A program made the translations under genes and the position numbers. The notes under the pieces were generated by a model. That model did no database searches and was not told the DNA's origin. It saw nothing but the letters and a program-made list of their open reading frames with translations. From assembly GCA_029215795.1 (NCBI GenBank), contig JARDYH010000003.1:13901001-13965000 (forward strand): a stretch of 64,000 nucleotides of DNA. Direction: 5' to 3'. This document shows positions 22,368 to 33,285 of this stretch, piece by piece. Positions within the stretch are counted from its first letter, which is position 1. Every line of letters begins with the position of its first letter. Source of the stretch: Anniella stebbinsi (lineage: Eukaryota > Chordata > Lepidosauria > Squamata > Anniellidae).

Positions 22368-22390
22368 ATTATTATTATTATTATTATTTA

Positions 22391-23227
22391 CTATTATTCT
22401 ATTTATTCTCAGGGCCTTGTATAGTCTGCCCTTGAAACAACTGTGTGCCACAATAACCTGCAAAACTAGATTCTGAGGTCTTTATAATTAAACACATTTG
22501 CATAGTTTCTCGTCTGCATATTTTTTTTCTGCTTCTCTTCATTGTAAGGAATGGTAAAGAGCTACAGAGAAATACTTAAATCTTTGGTCAACATTGCACC
22601 AGCCACACACTTTAAAACATATCTTTTCAATCATAAGAATTTGAAAACTGTTGTTATTGTTGTTTTAAATGAAAGTTATGACCTCACAAAAATTGTACTC
22701 TGTAACCAATACCATGTTCTGTGGCTTTTCTGTGTCTCTCAGAATTATAGCTTGCACAGAGCTCTGATTACTATTAACTTTCAAGCTCTCTCAGTAGGCA
22801 TATAGAATGAAAAACTGTCTAAAGCTTTGCTAAAACTTTGGTCTCTGCCAAATCATCCATGTTTAACATGTCAAGGCCTTGAGGAACACACGTGTATGAT
22901 ACTGCAATTAGTAATATGTTTTAGGGCTGCACATTTTAATAAATTAATCGGGAAACACTTTTTCAAATCATTTTTTTTAATCAGAAGCATTTATAAAAAC
23001 CACAGATGGCGGGCACCAACTTAGAAGAGGCATTCCACCTCTCATTCTCAGGCAGGATGGTATGGTTCTTCAACGATGTCTCCTGGCATGATGCATACCT
23101 GCACAAACTAAAAATTAAGAAAATATGATCCCTCCCCCTTCAAAATGCACATTTATGCAGGCTTAATCAATCAATTAACCAATTAAAATCAATTTCTCTC
23201 ATAGGGTAACAGCCCTGTCTATAGATC
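22391..23227. other. Unrecognised stretch
   Basis: No repeat family or gene is recognised. Confidence 0.35.
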
Positions 23228-23345
23228 TGGATCAGCCGTCCCCAACCTGTGTTGAGCTACAACTCAAAGCATTCCAAGCTGGCATAATCATGCTGGCTGG
23301 AAATGCTGCGGGTTGCCATCTAAGACATTTGGAGGGCTTAAGGTT
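23228..23345. repeat. Interspersed repeat, 'actacaactccc' family
   Basis: 'gtccccaacctgtgttga', 'gctacaactcaaagcatt' and an inverted 'ctgcgggttgccatctaaga' end give the usual dyad layout, diverged. Confidence 0.55.
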
Positions 23346-23434
23346 GCACAAGGCTGAACCGGATCTTTTTATATGCACCTGCTTCATTATTTCATACAAC
23401 TGCATCTACTCAAACACTTTGAAACCCATGCATG

Positions 23435-23989
23435 TGTCAGGAACTGGACCGTTCTCTCAAGTGTGAGAGACGGGGTTTCGCAGCCTCAATCGGATTCTGA
23501 GGCTGAAGATGTAGTTGTAATTGTACACCAGGAAGTGGGGGAGGAAATTCTCCAAGACTCTTCCCAGGAGCTTATCAGACAGGATGCCCAGGCTCAGAGA
23601 TCATCCTCCCCCTCCCCTCTGGGAACTCAGTCTCTGTTGGAGGGGGAGGGAATTTCAGAGCTGATAGACCCCAGAGTCCACCTCAGGGTCAAGCGGGAGG
23701 AGATGAGAGGAGGTGGGTGGCAGTCCACATGGTTGGCTACTGGGTAGAGGCTTCACCTTCAAGACTCACCCTGAGAGAGGTATTCAGTAAAAATCTGTTG
23801 AGTGCTGTGGGGAAACTGCCCATTGAGTTGATAGGCAACTGCCTTGCTTGGTTAGGCTAATTTAACTTAGAGGATAGGTCCTAGCTTTCACACTCTCTTC
23901 AGGTGTAAAGAGACATCTATTTATTGAATAAAGCTTTGTGGGTTGCACAACAAACCTCTTTACAGGCAAACATTCTATCTGCTAGGACA
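23435..23989 (+). mobile_element. Solo LTR candidate (Gypsy-like), plus orientation
   Basis: The ends read TGTCAGG and CTAGGACA, short inverted TG/CA termini. A polyadenylation signal sits in 'ttgaataaagctttgtgggt' near 23928. The 3' third is shared with the minus-strand LTR at 54854-55379 ('ctcttcaggtg' then 'aaagctttgtgg' then 'acctcttta'). No internal gag or pol sequence adjoins it. I could not confirm a 4-5-bp target duplication, so boundaries are approximate. The open frame through it (23373-23747) is not a recognisable protein. Confidence 0.65.
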
Positions 23990-24584
23990 AGTAGATCCTT
24001 ATGGATATGTTCCTCAGGGTGTTCTCTATATGGTGAATCCTAGAGGCCAACCCAGCCATTGCCTTTTGGACTAGCATGAAACTATCAAACAATGATTCAT
24101 CAGCAGAACCAACATTTATCCTGCTATAAAAGTATACTTCTAGCTGAGGGGACATGATTGATTTCTTACCTCGGTGCCATATCAAGGTGAAGTCTTTTTA
24201 TGGCTTTATGAACAGACTGTAGCAATTATTGAATCTTTACAGCATTCATTTAAGACCAACTTCCTGTTTTTATAAATTCTCAGCCAACAACAGCTTCTCA
24301 TTACTGATTAAAGGGCAAAGATTCAGACTGGATTAAATCTAGTCACCTTAGCGTTGATGGAAATATATAAAGCCAGGTATGGATTTTAAAGCAACTGATG
24401 CTTTAAAAACCGGAGTTATTAAAAAAAAAAAAAAAGGAGGGGAAGGAAAAACACACAAAACCAAGCCCTAAATCAGAGAGGATTTGGAAGTAGGGAAAAT
24501 GTCAGCGGAGATGAGTATGGGCAATATTAGTAGAGCCATGTTACATGATGAGCGGTTGCATCTGATATATGTTTTTGTATTATA
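23990..24584. other. Unrecognised stretch
   Basis: No gene or repeat family is seen. A 15-A run sits at about 24420-24435. Confidence 0.35.
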
Positions 24585-24590
24585 CTCAAA

Positions 24591-24780
24591 GGGGAAGCTA
24601 TAGCTCAGTGGTAGAGCACATGCTTGGCCTGCAGAAGGTCCCAGGTTCGATCCCCGGCATCTCCAGGTAGGTCTGGAAAAATTTCAGCCTGAAACTGTGG
24701 AGAACCTCTTCCAGTCAGCGTTGACAATACTGGGCTAGAAAAACCGAGCGTTGACTCAGTGTAAGGTATCCTCCTATGTA
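24591..24780 (+). mobile_element. tRNA-derived SINE, full head
   Basis: A near-canonical Pol III promoter is present: A box 'tagctcagtggt' (24601-24612) and B box 'ggttcgatcc' (24644-24653). The tRNA-like head is followed by a body with 'gcctgaaactgtgg' and 'agtgtaaggtatcctcctat', the same end as the other copies. The head looks like a tRNA but the 3' acceptor does not close and the body continues, so it is a SINE, not a tRNA gene. Copies at 36581, 46650 and others confirm it. Confidence 0.9.
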
Positions 24781-25118
24781 CAGAGCTATGAGTAGAGGAA
24801 TTGCGATGTTTTGAATGTTCCCCACCACTCCAGCCTGTCAGGAAGAATGCTCACTTTGCATCAAACATGCAATTCAGAAAGATTTTTTCATGAGAAAGCA
24901 TTCAAATATGTGATCCCTCCAGTGGAAGGCTGAAATAGTGTGATTTAGCAAGATATACAGTACATGAGGCTGCTGACTGTGTGTTTGTTTGGTCTTTGTG
25001 GAGAAGAGAGTTTTGCATCAATGAACACTTTCCGAACAGTAGTGGAATACTTGTATCAGTTCCACAATCATCAATATATAGATTAGATAGGGTACTCTTA
25101 ATAATCACAAAAGTCACA
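24781..25118. other. Unrecognised stretch
   Basis: Nothing is recognised here. Confidence 0.35.
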
Positions 25119-26003
25119 TACCCGTATTTCACCGAATCTAAGATGCCATCGATTCTAAGACGCACCTTAATTTTAGGGCCACCGACAGGAAAAAAGAGTT
25201 GTGTCGATTTTAAGACGCACCACATTTTCAGACATGTAATAATGGGAATAAGTGCATCTTAGAATTGAAGAAATATGGTAGGGCTGTGCATGCCCCCCCT
25301 CGATCTGCCACCCAGGGACCTGCTGGGCCGCCCCAGCCCACGCATGAGTCCCCCTCCTCCCTTCCCCATTCACTGCCAGTGCCACCCCAGCCCTCGCCGC
25401 CAGAGCTGCTGGCAGCAGCCTACCTGGCCTGGAAATGCGGCTTTACTACAAAGTAGGCCACAATCCCGCGAGATCTCGATTTCAAGATCTCGCGGGATCA
25501 TGGCCTACTTCATAGTAACACTGCGTTTCCAGACCGGGGAGGCTGCTGCCAGCGGCGCTGGCGGTGAGGACCGGGGCAGTGATGGGGGAAGGCCGTTCCT
25601 CGCTGCCGTGGCAGCGGCTCCTCACTGACAGCGGCCTACCCAGCCTGGAAACCCAGCGGTAATACAAAGTAGGCCATGTTCCCACAAGAGATCTTGCGGG
25701 ATCATGGCCTACTTTGTAGTAACACTGCGTTTCCAGGCCGGGTAGGCCGCTGCCAGCAGTGCTGGCGGTGAGGACTGGGGCGGCGCTGGCGGCGAGGACC
25801 GGGGCGACGCTGAAGGCCAAGGAGGTAGGTGCCAGCGGCGCGGAGTGGCGGTGACTGAGGTGAGTGAGGAAGGCCAAGTCGCTGGGGGGGGGGGCATGCA
25901 GAGCCCCTTTGTGAAGGCGCTGTGGGTGGGGGGTGTATCTTCAACCCCATACCAGCGTAAATATGGGGGGAAAAGTGTGTCTTAGAATTGAGGAAATACG
26001 GTA
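25119..26003. mobile_element. 885-bp GC-rich DNA element with imperfect terminal inverted repeats
   Basis: The left end 'tacccgtatttcaccgaatc' and right end 'gaattgaggaaatacggta' are imperfect inverted copies; 'ttctaagacgcacc' repeats near the left. A second inverted pair lies inside ('tagggctgtgcatgccccc' at about 25278 and 'ggggcatgcagagcccc' at about 25895). The core (25380-25830) is GC-rich and has repeated blocks around 'aagtaggccac' with a palindrome 'atctcgcgggatcatgg'. No target duplication beyond a possible TA is evident. Superfamily is uncertain; no transposase. Confidence 0.65.
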
Positions 26004-26884
26004 TATGCATCTTGCTAAATTCTGATTGCAGGATTGTGTGACGCAATGAGTGTGGAGTTTAATGTCAAGGCAAAAACCTGCTGCAATGCTAAACAAAAAG
26101 AGCTAGTAAGCCAATACAATTATATTGAACCGCTCACTTGGCCAATTGCTTGCTTGGAGCTATTGAGCCAAAAAAAAAAAAACATCTTGCCTCCACGCAT
26201 GTGTAGAAGAACCTGATGTTGGAATGCCATTATCTTCTGAGACCGTGATGATCTCACTACAGCCGCTTAATATAATCAAGATGATCAAGGAACATTTACT
26301 ATGCTCTACTTTGTCAGAAATTCCAGAGGTATATCACAGGTGAAAAGGAATACATAAAAAGCTAAAGTTGTACTGCTAAGAATGAGAATATTATCAATCT
26401 TGACAATTAAAAAAAACAAACCCGTCTCCCATCCTGTCCCATCATGATTTAAGGGCAAACAGGGTAAGCATTTCACAGAAAATATGTGGTTTAACTCCTA
26501 AAGTGCTGCAATATCAATCTGAACAAGCCAGGTGCGATCCCAACTGGTTAAACAACACTTTCTTTTTACTGTGTCACTTGTATCGGTAGAGTAGCAAAAT
26601 TCCAAATTTCACAGGCTCTTCTACTTGAAAAAAGAGCTCTGTAGCACTCAAAAATGTGCTCCCCCCTCCTTCCCCTTGAATGGATTTCCCAGATCAATGA
26701 AAAACCTTTATGACTCTTACCACTGCCCTGGAGACATTAAAACCAAGATATTCTTTTGAACAATAAACTGAGTTTGGAGTTCTCCCCTGATAAGAGCTTT
26801 GGGTGAGAGCTGTCTATCTCTACATTACCTGCAATACAATTCCTCTTTTGAGTGAAGTCTCAGACCAAGTTGATGGATTATTAA
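26004..26884. other. Unrecognised stretch
   Basis: No gene or repeat family is recognised. Confidence 0.35.
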
Positions 26885-27235
26885 ACGTTCATCAGTCCTC
26901 CATAACAATCAGGTTTTCGGCCAGGATATGGGAATGAGAAGTGCTTTGGTCACCGTGCTGGATGACTTACACCAGCATCCAAATGGAAAGAGCATGACCC
27001 TATTTGTTCTCCGGGACCCCTTTCAATACCATCGACCATGGTATCCTTCTGGACCACCTGGTGGGGCTGGGCTTTGGGAGTGCTGTTTTGCAGCAGTTTC
27101 AGTCGTCATGTCCAGAAGACGGTGATGGCCATGGAACAATCTTGCAGGAAGTGCAACAGGACTATCCCCCAGGAACTGGATTCTGCTCTTTGGTGGTAGT
27201 TTCCTGTCTTGAATAACCTGGAAGTCCCGCCCCCA
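26885..27235 (+). pseudogene. LINE reverse-transcriptase fragment (CR1/L2-like), broken
   Basis: One frame (27004-27216) reads 'FNTIDHGILLDHLVGLGFGS', the fingers/palm entry motif of Jockey-type reverse transcriptases (usually AFDTIDHGILLDRL). Upstream, another frame gives 'ALVTVLDDLHQH', also typical. The upstream and downstream parts are in different frames, so at least one frameshift is present. The YXDD catalytic box is not reached. There is no 3' end, so this is an internal remnant, not a simple 5' truncation. Confidence 0.8.
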
Positions 27236-27431
27236 GACCACATGGGTTTTTGCATGCGCAGGAGTTTTGCATGTCTTACAGATCTCTCAGTTTGAACCCT
27301 GTGGCACCCCATATATATAAGCCACCGGACTAGCACTCACCATGCAGACTGAGCATTTTTTCCTGCCATGCCACTGCAAACTTTCAAAAAGGAAATCAGC
27401 TGATTATCTGAGTAAGCCATTCCACATGGAT

Positions 27432-27751
27432 TAGGGTGACCAGATAAAATCCAGGTCAGGGCTCCTGTAACTTTAACAGTTGTAGAGAAAAGGGAATTTC
27501 AGCCAGGGTCATTTGTATGCAATTAGTTCCTGGTGAAATTCCCTCTTCATCACAACTGTTAAAGTTGCAGGGGCCCTGCCTTCTTTTGTATATGGTCACT
27601 CTAATATAGTGCCTGCAACTTTAACTGTTATGATGAAGAGGGAATATCACCAGGAACTAATTGCATACAAATGACACTGGCTGAAATTCCCTTTTCTCTA
27701 CAACTGTTAAAGTTACATGAGCCCTGACCTGGATTTTATCTGGTCAGCCTA
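27432..27751 (+). mobile_element. 320-bp foldback MITE, TAGGGTGACC family, copy 2
   Basis: Same length, ends and internal order as the element at 903-1222. The flanks are a perfect 8-bp duplication, 'acatggat' at 27424-27431 and 27752-27759, which fixes the element boundaries and supports hAT-type insertion. Confidence 0.95.
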
Positions 27752-27865
27752 ACATGGATGGCGTAGCACATGGTAACTGCCACCATATTGAGATCTGAAG
27801 AAGCATCTACCCAGCAGCTTCAACATGCTTCAAATACTTGCGTTGCTCAATAGGCTGGTTTGGAC
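27752..27865. other. Short unrecognised spacer
   Basis: Nothing is recognised here. Confidence 0.3.
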
Positions 27866-28400
27866 TTAGGCCCTTTCTACACCTAAGGTGTAGAGGGAGG
27901 GCCTGGGGATGATCCTGGACTTCCCAGCTTCCGGGATCGCCCCCCTATTTCCAAACAGGAAGCATGACGTCCTGCCTTCCTCCCAGGATGTTGCGTAGTC
28001 ACCCCTGTCATTTTTTTAAAATTTAAAGGGACAGGAAGGAGCATCGCGCGGCGGAAAAGGTAGGGAAACCCCCGCGTGTCTCCCCCGCCATCCTGAGGAT
28101 GGCGGAATTTCTCCCCCCGTGGTCATGGAGCCACCCCCCGCTGCTCCACGCCCATTTCTGGTGCCCACTTACTCATGAGTAAACAGGCACCAGGCAAGAC
28201 AGGCGCCCACACCTCCCGCGGTCTCGGAACGTTCCCGGGACCGCAGGAAGAATTGGGTTTTCTCAGGGATTCTTTACCCTGGGAAAACCCGTGCCCGTCC
28301 CCCCTGCCCCCGGAGTCCCTGTGCATCATTTGGATGCACAGAGTGCAGCCAGGGATGTTCCCAGGGGAAAAGGCCGGTGAAGAAAAGGCCATAACGTTCC
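27866..28400. mobile_element. GC-rich DNA element related to that at 57068-57646
   Basis: It starts 'ccctttctacacctaagg' and contains 'gtccctgtgcatcatttgg' and 'atgcacagagtgcag', which resemble 'gtccctgtgcatccatatg' and 'atgcacaagggatcc' in the 57-kb element. It is GC-rich and has no recognisable protein domain. The right end is not defined. Confidence 0.4.
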
Positions 28401-30477
28401 CAGCTAATTATGATTATTAAGCCAGGAATAAGCGCTGGGCCTGTGCATTCCCTTTGCCCCTTCCTGTGCCTCCTCCCATCATGCATCAACTTCAGTGCTT
28501 CTATTTAGGTGTCTTTAAATCACAGTCCCCCATTACATCTCAAACAGGGACCTGTGGTTTAATGTCAGTTTACTCACCAGGATTTTAACCTAGAACTTGA
28601 TCCTGGCTTACAATCCTAGTTAATAAACCAATATCAAGCACATTCCCCCATTATGGATGTAATGGGGAACTGTGTTTTAATTTAACCAGCAGAGCAGCAC
28701 CAAAGCTGGCATGCACCAGGAAGAGGCAAGAAGAGAGTGACAGAGGTTTAAGAAGCTGGGTTTGTTACGTCCGAACAGGCCCATTTGCCTGCCTTCTTCT
28801 GGACCATAAAATAAAACTTCCACTCCCCTAAGCATGTATGTCCTAGCATGTGCTTGCTAGTACGAATAACACAATCTTCAGCATAGATTAAAGAACATTT
28901 CTGGTTCTAGAAAATAGATCAAGAATTTTGGAACTATTTAGGCACCATCTCTCCACTGGAATTTACAAAAGTATACGTCAACATATGTAGATGCTAACAT
29001 CATTATTTTATTTTATTTTTTTAAGGAGATGGGGTTACCAAACATTTAGGATTTCTGCAGCTGAGCTTATGTCACAAATGTGCTACAAGTCTGCCCATTA
29101 TATTCTGCAAAATGCAACAAAGTCTGCATTGCTAAATCTCTACAAGGTCTTACCTAATGGTTTGCATTAGAACAGCCCCCTTTAAAGAATGACCACTGTC
29201 AAATCATCACCATCTGTTAAAAAAAACTCCAACAGCCTTTGGTATGTAACATAACTTTGCTGGATCCCTTAGGAGCAGCTAAGCTGTATATTCATTACGA
29301 TTCGCCTGCAATTGTTCATTATTTAAATGTACAATGCATGCTATCCCTACGATTCAGGCTGAGGTTCTCAGCTCGAAAAAACCAGCTACGGTTTTTAAAT
29401 CCAAAGACCTTAACACTACATTGACAAGAACTACAGGCAACTGCAGCTGAGGCTCTGACAACTGTATGAGAGGTATCAACTTCAGTTCTTTGCTCAAACT
29501 CCCATCCACTGCAGTTATTAACAAGAGATGGAACTATAGAGTCAATAGTACCTGTTCCATAACGGGAATGGACTCCCATCGACGCTTCAACAACAGCAAT
29601 GGTCTCCGCTTCATGATTCCTTTCCCTCGGAAGGGTTCCAAACCAATGGCAAAGATGCTATTTCCGACCCTCAAGTTGCATTGCTCAAGACAACTTCAGG
29701 GGTCCCAAAGTTTGCTTTTGTTTGCAAAGGCGTTGCAAGCAAAGTATGGGAAAATGAGTTTTTTTCTCCAAACTCTTCCCTATTTTTCAAGCCTTGATCT
29801 ACAAGCCCGATCGGAAGCAGCCACGGGAGAGATAGTGGGCTGCTGCTGGTGGGGTGGGAAGCCCACATTCGCCGATGAATTACCTCATAGACGCATGAAG
29901 TAGGTAGACAACACCAGACGCACTCAATCTGAAAATAGCTGTTGCTTAGGAACAGGAAGGGTAAATTGCAGCACCTCGGCTATATATAATTGAGAGCTTT
30001 TACATTTAAAGAGAATTAAAACACACCGGACCCATGTGCCTCTCTTTCTTTCTCTCTCTATATGAGCATCGTCTCATGCAGGCTGCGAAAAGAAAGACTG
30101 CCTGTTCCACACAGACCAGAGGTTACGCCTCACCACCCACTCAGCAAACCAACAGCACCAGAAGTGTATCAGCAAGTAAATCCTGTCCATATGGCACCCT
30201 CAATAAATTGGCTTCCCTTTTTCCGTTTCTGTAAAACAATGCTTTGAAAGTCTTCAGAGAGAGACAGAGACAGAGAGATTGGCAAGCGTTCCTATCCATT
30301 CCACAAAAGGGAAAAGTACTAATGTAGAGTATATGCTTTCCCGGCAAGCTTACACCTTCGGACAAAGATTCAATTTCAGGCAAACAAGGTTCACGATGCC
30401 AAGCTTGGAATTTCCACATCTCATTTGCTGAAGGTGGCCCTCTTAGCCAACTATACCAAGATGAAAGATGAGGAGAC
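28401..30477. other. Unrecognised stretch
   Basis: About 2 kb without a recognised repeat or gene. The 145-codon plus frame at 29466-29903 and opposing frames show no domain. A CT/TC run lies near 30040-30065 and a GA tract near 30258-30280. Confidence 0.4.
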
Positions 30478-30720
30478 AGTGTAGTGTAGTGGCTAGAGTA
30501 TTGGACTGTGAGTCGGGAGATCCAAGTTCTAGTCCCCACTTGGCCACAGGAGCTCACTGGGTGACTTTGGGCCAGTCACAGACTCTCAGCCCAACCAACC
30601 TCACAGGGTTGTTGTTGTGAAGGTTAAAGTAGGGAGGGTAAAAATAGGGACGAGGAGGATTAGGTACACCAGCTTGAGTTCCTTGGAGGAAAAATGGCAG
30701 GATATAAATGTAATTAATCA
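30478..30720 (+). mobile_element. Sauria-type SINE
   Basis: It begins 'gacagtgtagtgtagtggct' and has 'gatccaagttctagtcccc' (B-box side), 'gtgactttgggccagtcac' and 'ctcacagggttgttgttgtg', and ends in 'gatataaatgtaattaat' plus ATCA units. It is the most complete Sauria-type copy in the window. Confidence 0.9.
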
Positions 30721-30780
30721 ATCAAACATGAAAAGGTCTTAAAAATGTATTTGTGGGACAGACTAAAGTTCCTCCCACAA

Positions 30781-30956
30781 CCTACATCACAGGGTTGTTG
30801 TTGTGAGGATAAAAATGGAGAGGAGGAGGATTAGGTACACCGGCTTGAGTTTCTTGGAGGAAAAATGACAGGATATAAATGTAATCAATCAATCAATCAA
30901 TCAATCAAACATGAAAAGGTTTTAAAAATGCCTTTGTGGGACAGACTGAAGGTCTT
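30781..30956 (+). repeat. Tandem duplicate of the SINE 3' half plus flank
   Basis: Bases about 30594-30771 (SINE 3' half and roughly 50 bp of flank ending 'gtgggacagactaaag') recur directly after, at about 30781-30956 ('gtgggacagactgaag'). The shared flank shows this is a segmental tandem duplication, not a second insertion. The two copies differ by several substitutions and by the number of ATCA units. Confidence 0.8.
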
Positions 30957-31429
30957 CTAGTCCAGCATTATGATTCAGACCAAAATCGGTCAAATTGTCA
31001 GACTCCATCCCTGCCCAGATGTGGAACATGGGGCGTGCTCCAAGGGTAAACAAAATCCACCAGCCAAGCCCTGCACTCCCAACATTGTGAGGAGCTCTCA
31101 GATGCAGACATGATAGACACAGAGCCAAGTGCCAATTGCTTGAGTTCTTAGCAAGCTCTTGGACCTCATCCGCCATCACACCCAGAACTGTGCAACAAAG
31201 GACATGGCTTGCCTGGCAGGAACTTCAGCCAAAGTGCCTACAACACTGTGTTCATCTACTTGGCTGCATGTACAGGCACTCAAAGCCCACAACACATTCC
31301 GAGAATGCAAAGAAATAAAAGTGTGCGCAATGATTGATATGCATGCCCATTTTTCTCATGAGCTTCAGATCAAGTTCCCATAAGGTGCCAAGGTGACTAT
31401 GCACCTGTCAGGACAGCTTGCAGGAAGAT
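30957..31429. other. Unrecognised stretch
   Basis: No domain is seen in the short frames here. Confidence 0.35.
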
Positions 31430-31580
31430 TCATTTTTATTTTTTTATTAAAACATTGGTATCCCACCCTATATCATTAGGATCTCAAGGCAGCGTACAAA
31501 TACGATTATACCAACAGCATAAAACAATAAATATACACAGCTAAAACAAATTAAACTAGTAAACCAAGACATAACTGCAG
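31430..31580 (-). mobile_element. LINE 3' end
   Basis: 'tggtatcccaccctatatca' and 'tctcaaggcagcgtacaaat' are the same minus-strand 3' end as at 46912-47030. It is only the non-coding end. Confidence 0.7.
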
Positions 31581-31597
31581 CTCTAGATGTACTATAG

Positions 31598-31700
31598 CAG
31601 GGGTGAGCACCTTGTGGCCCTCTGGCTCTCAGGAACCCCCACTTTTGGCTATGCTGACTAGGGCTGATGAGAGTTGTAAGCCAAAACAGCCCTCCCAGAG
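31598..31700. repeat. Interspersed repeat, 'actacaactccc' family
   Basis: 'ggggtgagcaccttgtggcc' start and inverted 'gatgagagttgtaagcc' end, diverged. Confidence 0.55.
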
Positions 31701-32014
31701 GCTTCAGCCCAGCAGTGATCAGGTGACCTGAAGAACAAATAGGGTCCCATCTGGCCTTATATAACTGCTGTGTCTGGCCTGGTTTCTCAGTGGCTTGTTA
31801 CTATAGATTGCCTGAGAGTCCTGCAATCCTGCCTCTTTCCAACATGCTGACATTTTATTTTGCCACTGATGATATTGAATCAGTATAAATCAAAATACTT
31901 TGACTGATAAGAAATTCAAACATGCCCATCAGTAGTATATCTGGTTGCTTTCATTCACAAACAACTGCAAACATATTGCTGCTGACTCATTTTCACGAAT
32001 GCAAGTGTTGCTTT
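31701..32014. other. Unrecognised stretch
   Basis: Nothing is recognised here. Confidence 0.3.
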
Positions 32015-32150
32015 TTGTTTTATACTCTTGTATCTTATGATCATATTGTATTGTTTTATATTTATACTGTAAGCGGCTCTGGGTGAAAACAGCCAAGATG
32101 GGGAGGGGGATGGATGGAAATTAAAAATAAGAAGAATAACAAGGATGATT
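32015..32150 (+). mobile_element. LINE 3' end fragment
   Basis: 'actgtaagcggctctgggtg' followed by AT-rich 'taaaaataagaagaataac' is the plus-strand 3' end of a Jockey-type LINE, degraded. Confidence 0.5.
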
Positions 32151-32559
32151 CTTTAAACCCTAGTAAGGTAAGGAATATAAGCAGATCCCTGATGACAGTG
32201 GAACTATTTCCTGAGACATGGAATAATACAAGTTGTATGCTAGGCTGGGCAAAAGACCCATAATAATCGCCACCATTTTGCATCGACCATAGAAAAATGT
32301 TGCAAAATCTGACCTGAGATCCTCGGGGTCCTCGTTTGTGATCCCATTCAGAATGTCCCATGATCTATAGAAAGATGAGAATAACGATGATGATCATAAT
32401 AATAAGTATAGTTCCACAAAGGTATCAGGAGCTCTGCAACTATAAAATGCCGATCTCTGCTCCACCCACCTCTCAGCATTCTTTTTTAAAAAAAAACTAG
32501 GGAGGATTGTAAATTATTTTATGATGAAATAAATGACACTGACATACTTTGTTATAATA

Positions 32560-32671
32560 TTTGCTAATTGTACTAATTGTGCTTTCCTAAACTATCATGT
32601 TGTATTGCATATTGTTTTATTATTTGAACATAAGCTGCCTTGCATATTTTATATAAAGGTGGGGTAAAAAT
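32560..32671 (+). mobile_element. LINE 3' end interrupted by a MITE
   Basis: 'gaacataagctgccttgcat' and 'aaaggtggggtaaaaat' match a LINE 3' terminus. The TAGGGTGACC element sits at its end and 'aaaggttgggtataaatg' follows beyond it (32980-33006). Confidence 0.55.
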
Positions 32672-32979
32672 TAGGGTGACCAGATGGAGAGGAGGTCAGG
32701 GTCCTTGTATCATTAACAGTTGTGTAGAAAAGGGGATTTCAGCAGGTGTCATCTGTAGGCATGCAGCACCTGGTGAAATTCCCTCTTCCTCACAACAGTT
32801 AAAGCTGCAGGAGCTATACTAGATTGACCAGATACAAAAGAGAGTAGGGCTCCTGCAGCTGTAATCGTTGTGATGAAGAGGGAATTTCACCAGGTGCTGC
32901 ATGCATACAAATGACACCTGCTGAAATTCCCTTTTCTATACAGTTGTTAAAGATACAGGAGCCCTGTCCTGTCACCCTA
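32672..32979 (-). mobile_element. Foldback MITE, TAGGGTGACC family, subfamily B
   Basis: Ends TAGGGTGACCAGATGG and complement of TAGGGTGACAGGAC; the asymmetric centre 'ctatactagattgaccagat' is inverted relative to copies at 903 and 27432, so it is inserted in the opposite orientation. The flanks are not an 8-bp duplication but a near-identical 26-bp direct repeat (32646-32671 and 32980-33006). Confidence 0.85.
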
Positions 32980-33200
32980 ATTTTATATAAAGGTTGGGTA
33001 TAAATGTCAAAGATAACAAGTAAATGAACACCTAAAAAAGTAAAACTACTGAACACCTTTCCAGTTAAAAACACTTTATGAATCGGTTTTTTAATTATTT
33101 TTGTACTTTGATACTGAGAAATTAGGTACAATGAGTGCTGATACATATAACTTCATGCAAAAAAGGGAACAAAATGAATGAATTACAGGCCACTTACAAT

Positions 33201-33285
33201 GCAATCCTACATACGTTAACTCAGAAGTAAGCCCCATTGTGTTCAATGGAGCTGACTTTCCAGTAAGGGTGTAAACAAGGATTGC
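33201..33285. mobile_element. Short palindromic repeat (gcaatccta...ggattgc)
   Basis: Starts 'gcaatcctacatacgttaac' and ends 'taaacaaggattgc', with the dyad 'agccccattgtgttcaatgg' between. It is probably a very small non-autonomous DNA element common in reptiles. Confidence 0.6.

Noticed and set aside
23373..23747. 124-codon acidic plus frame
   Set aside because: It lies mostly within the LTR candidate, whose homologue at 54854 does not keep the frame.
24591..24670. Possible tRNA gene
   Set aside because: Pol III boxes are good, but the sequence continues into a SINE body shared with several other loci.
25265..25897. GC-rich block that could be a CpG-island promoter or exon
   Set aside because: It lies inside a terminal-inverted-repeat element and consists of internal repeats and palindromes.
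29466..29903. 145-codon plus frame
   Set aside because: No domain recognised; opposite frames are open as well.
30840..30910. Possible CRISPR-like or spaced repeat array (ATCA units and repeated blocks)
   Set aside because: It is a SINE tail and a two-copy tandem duplication; no regular repeat-spacer pattern exists in the window.
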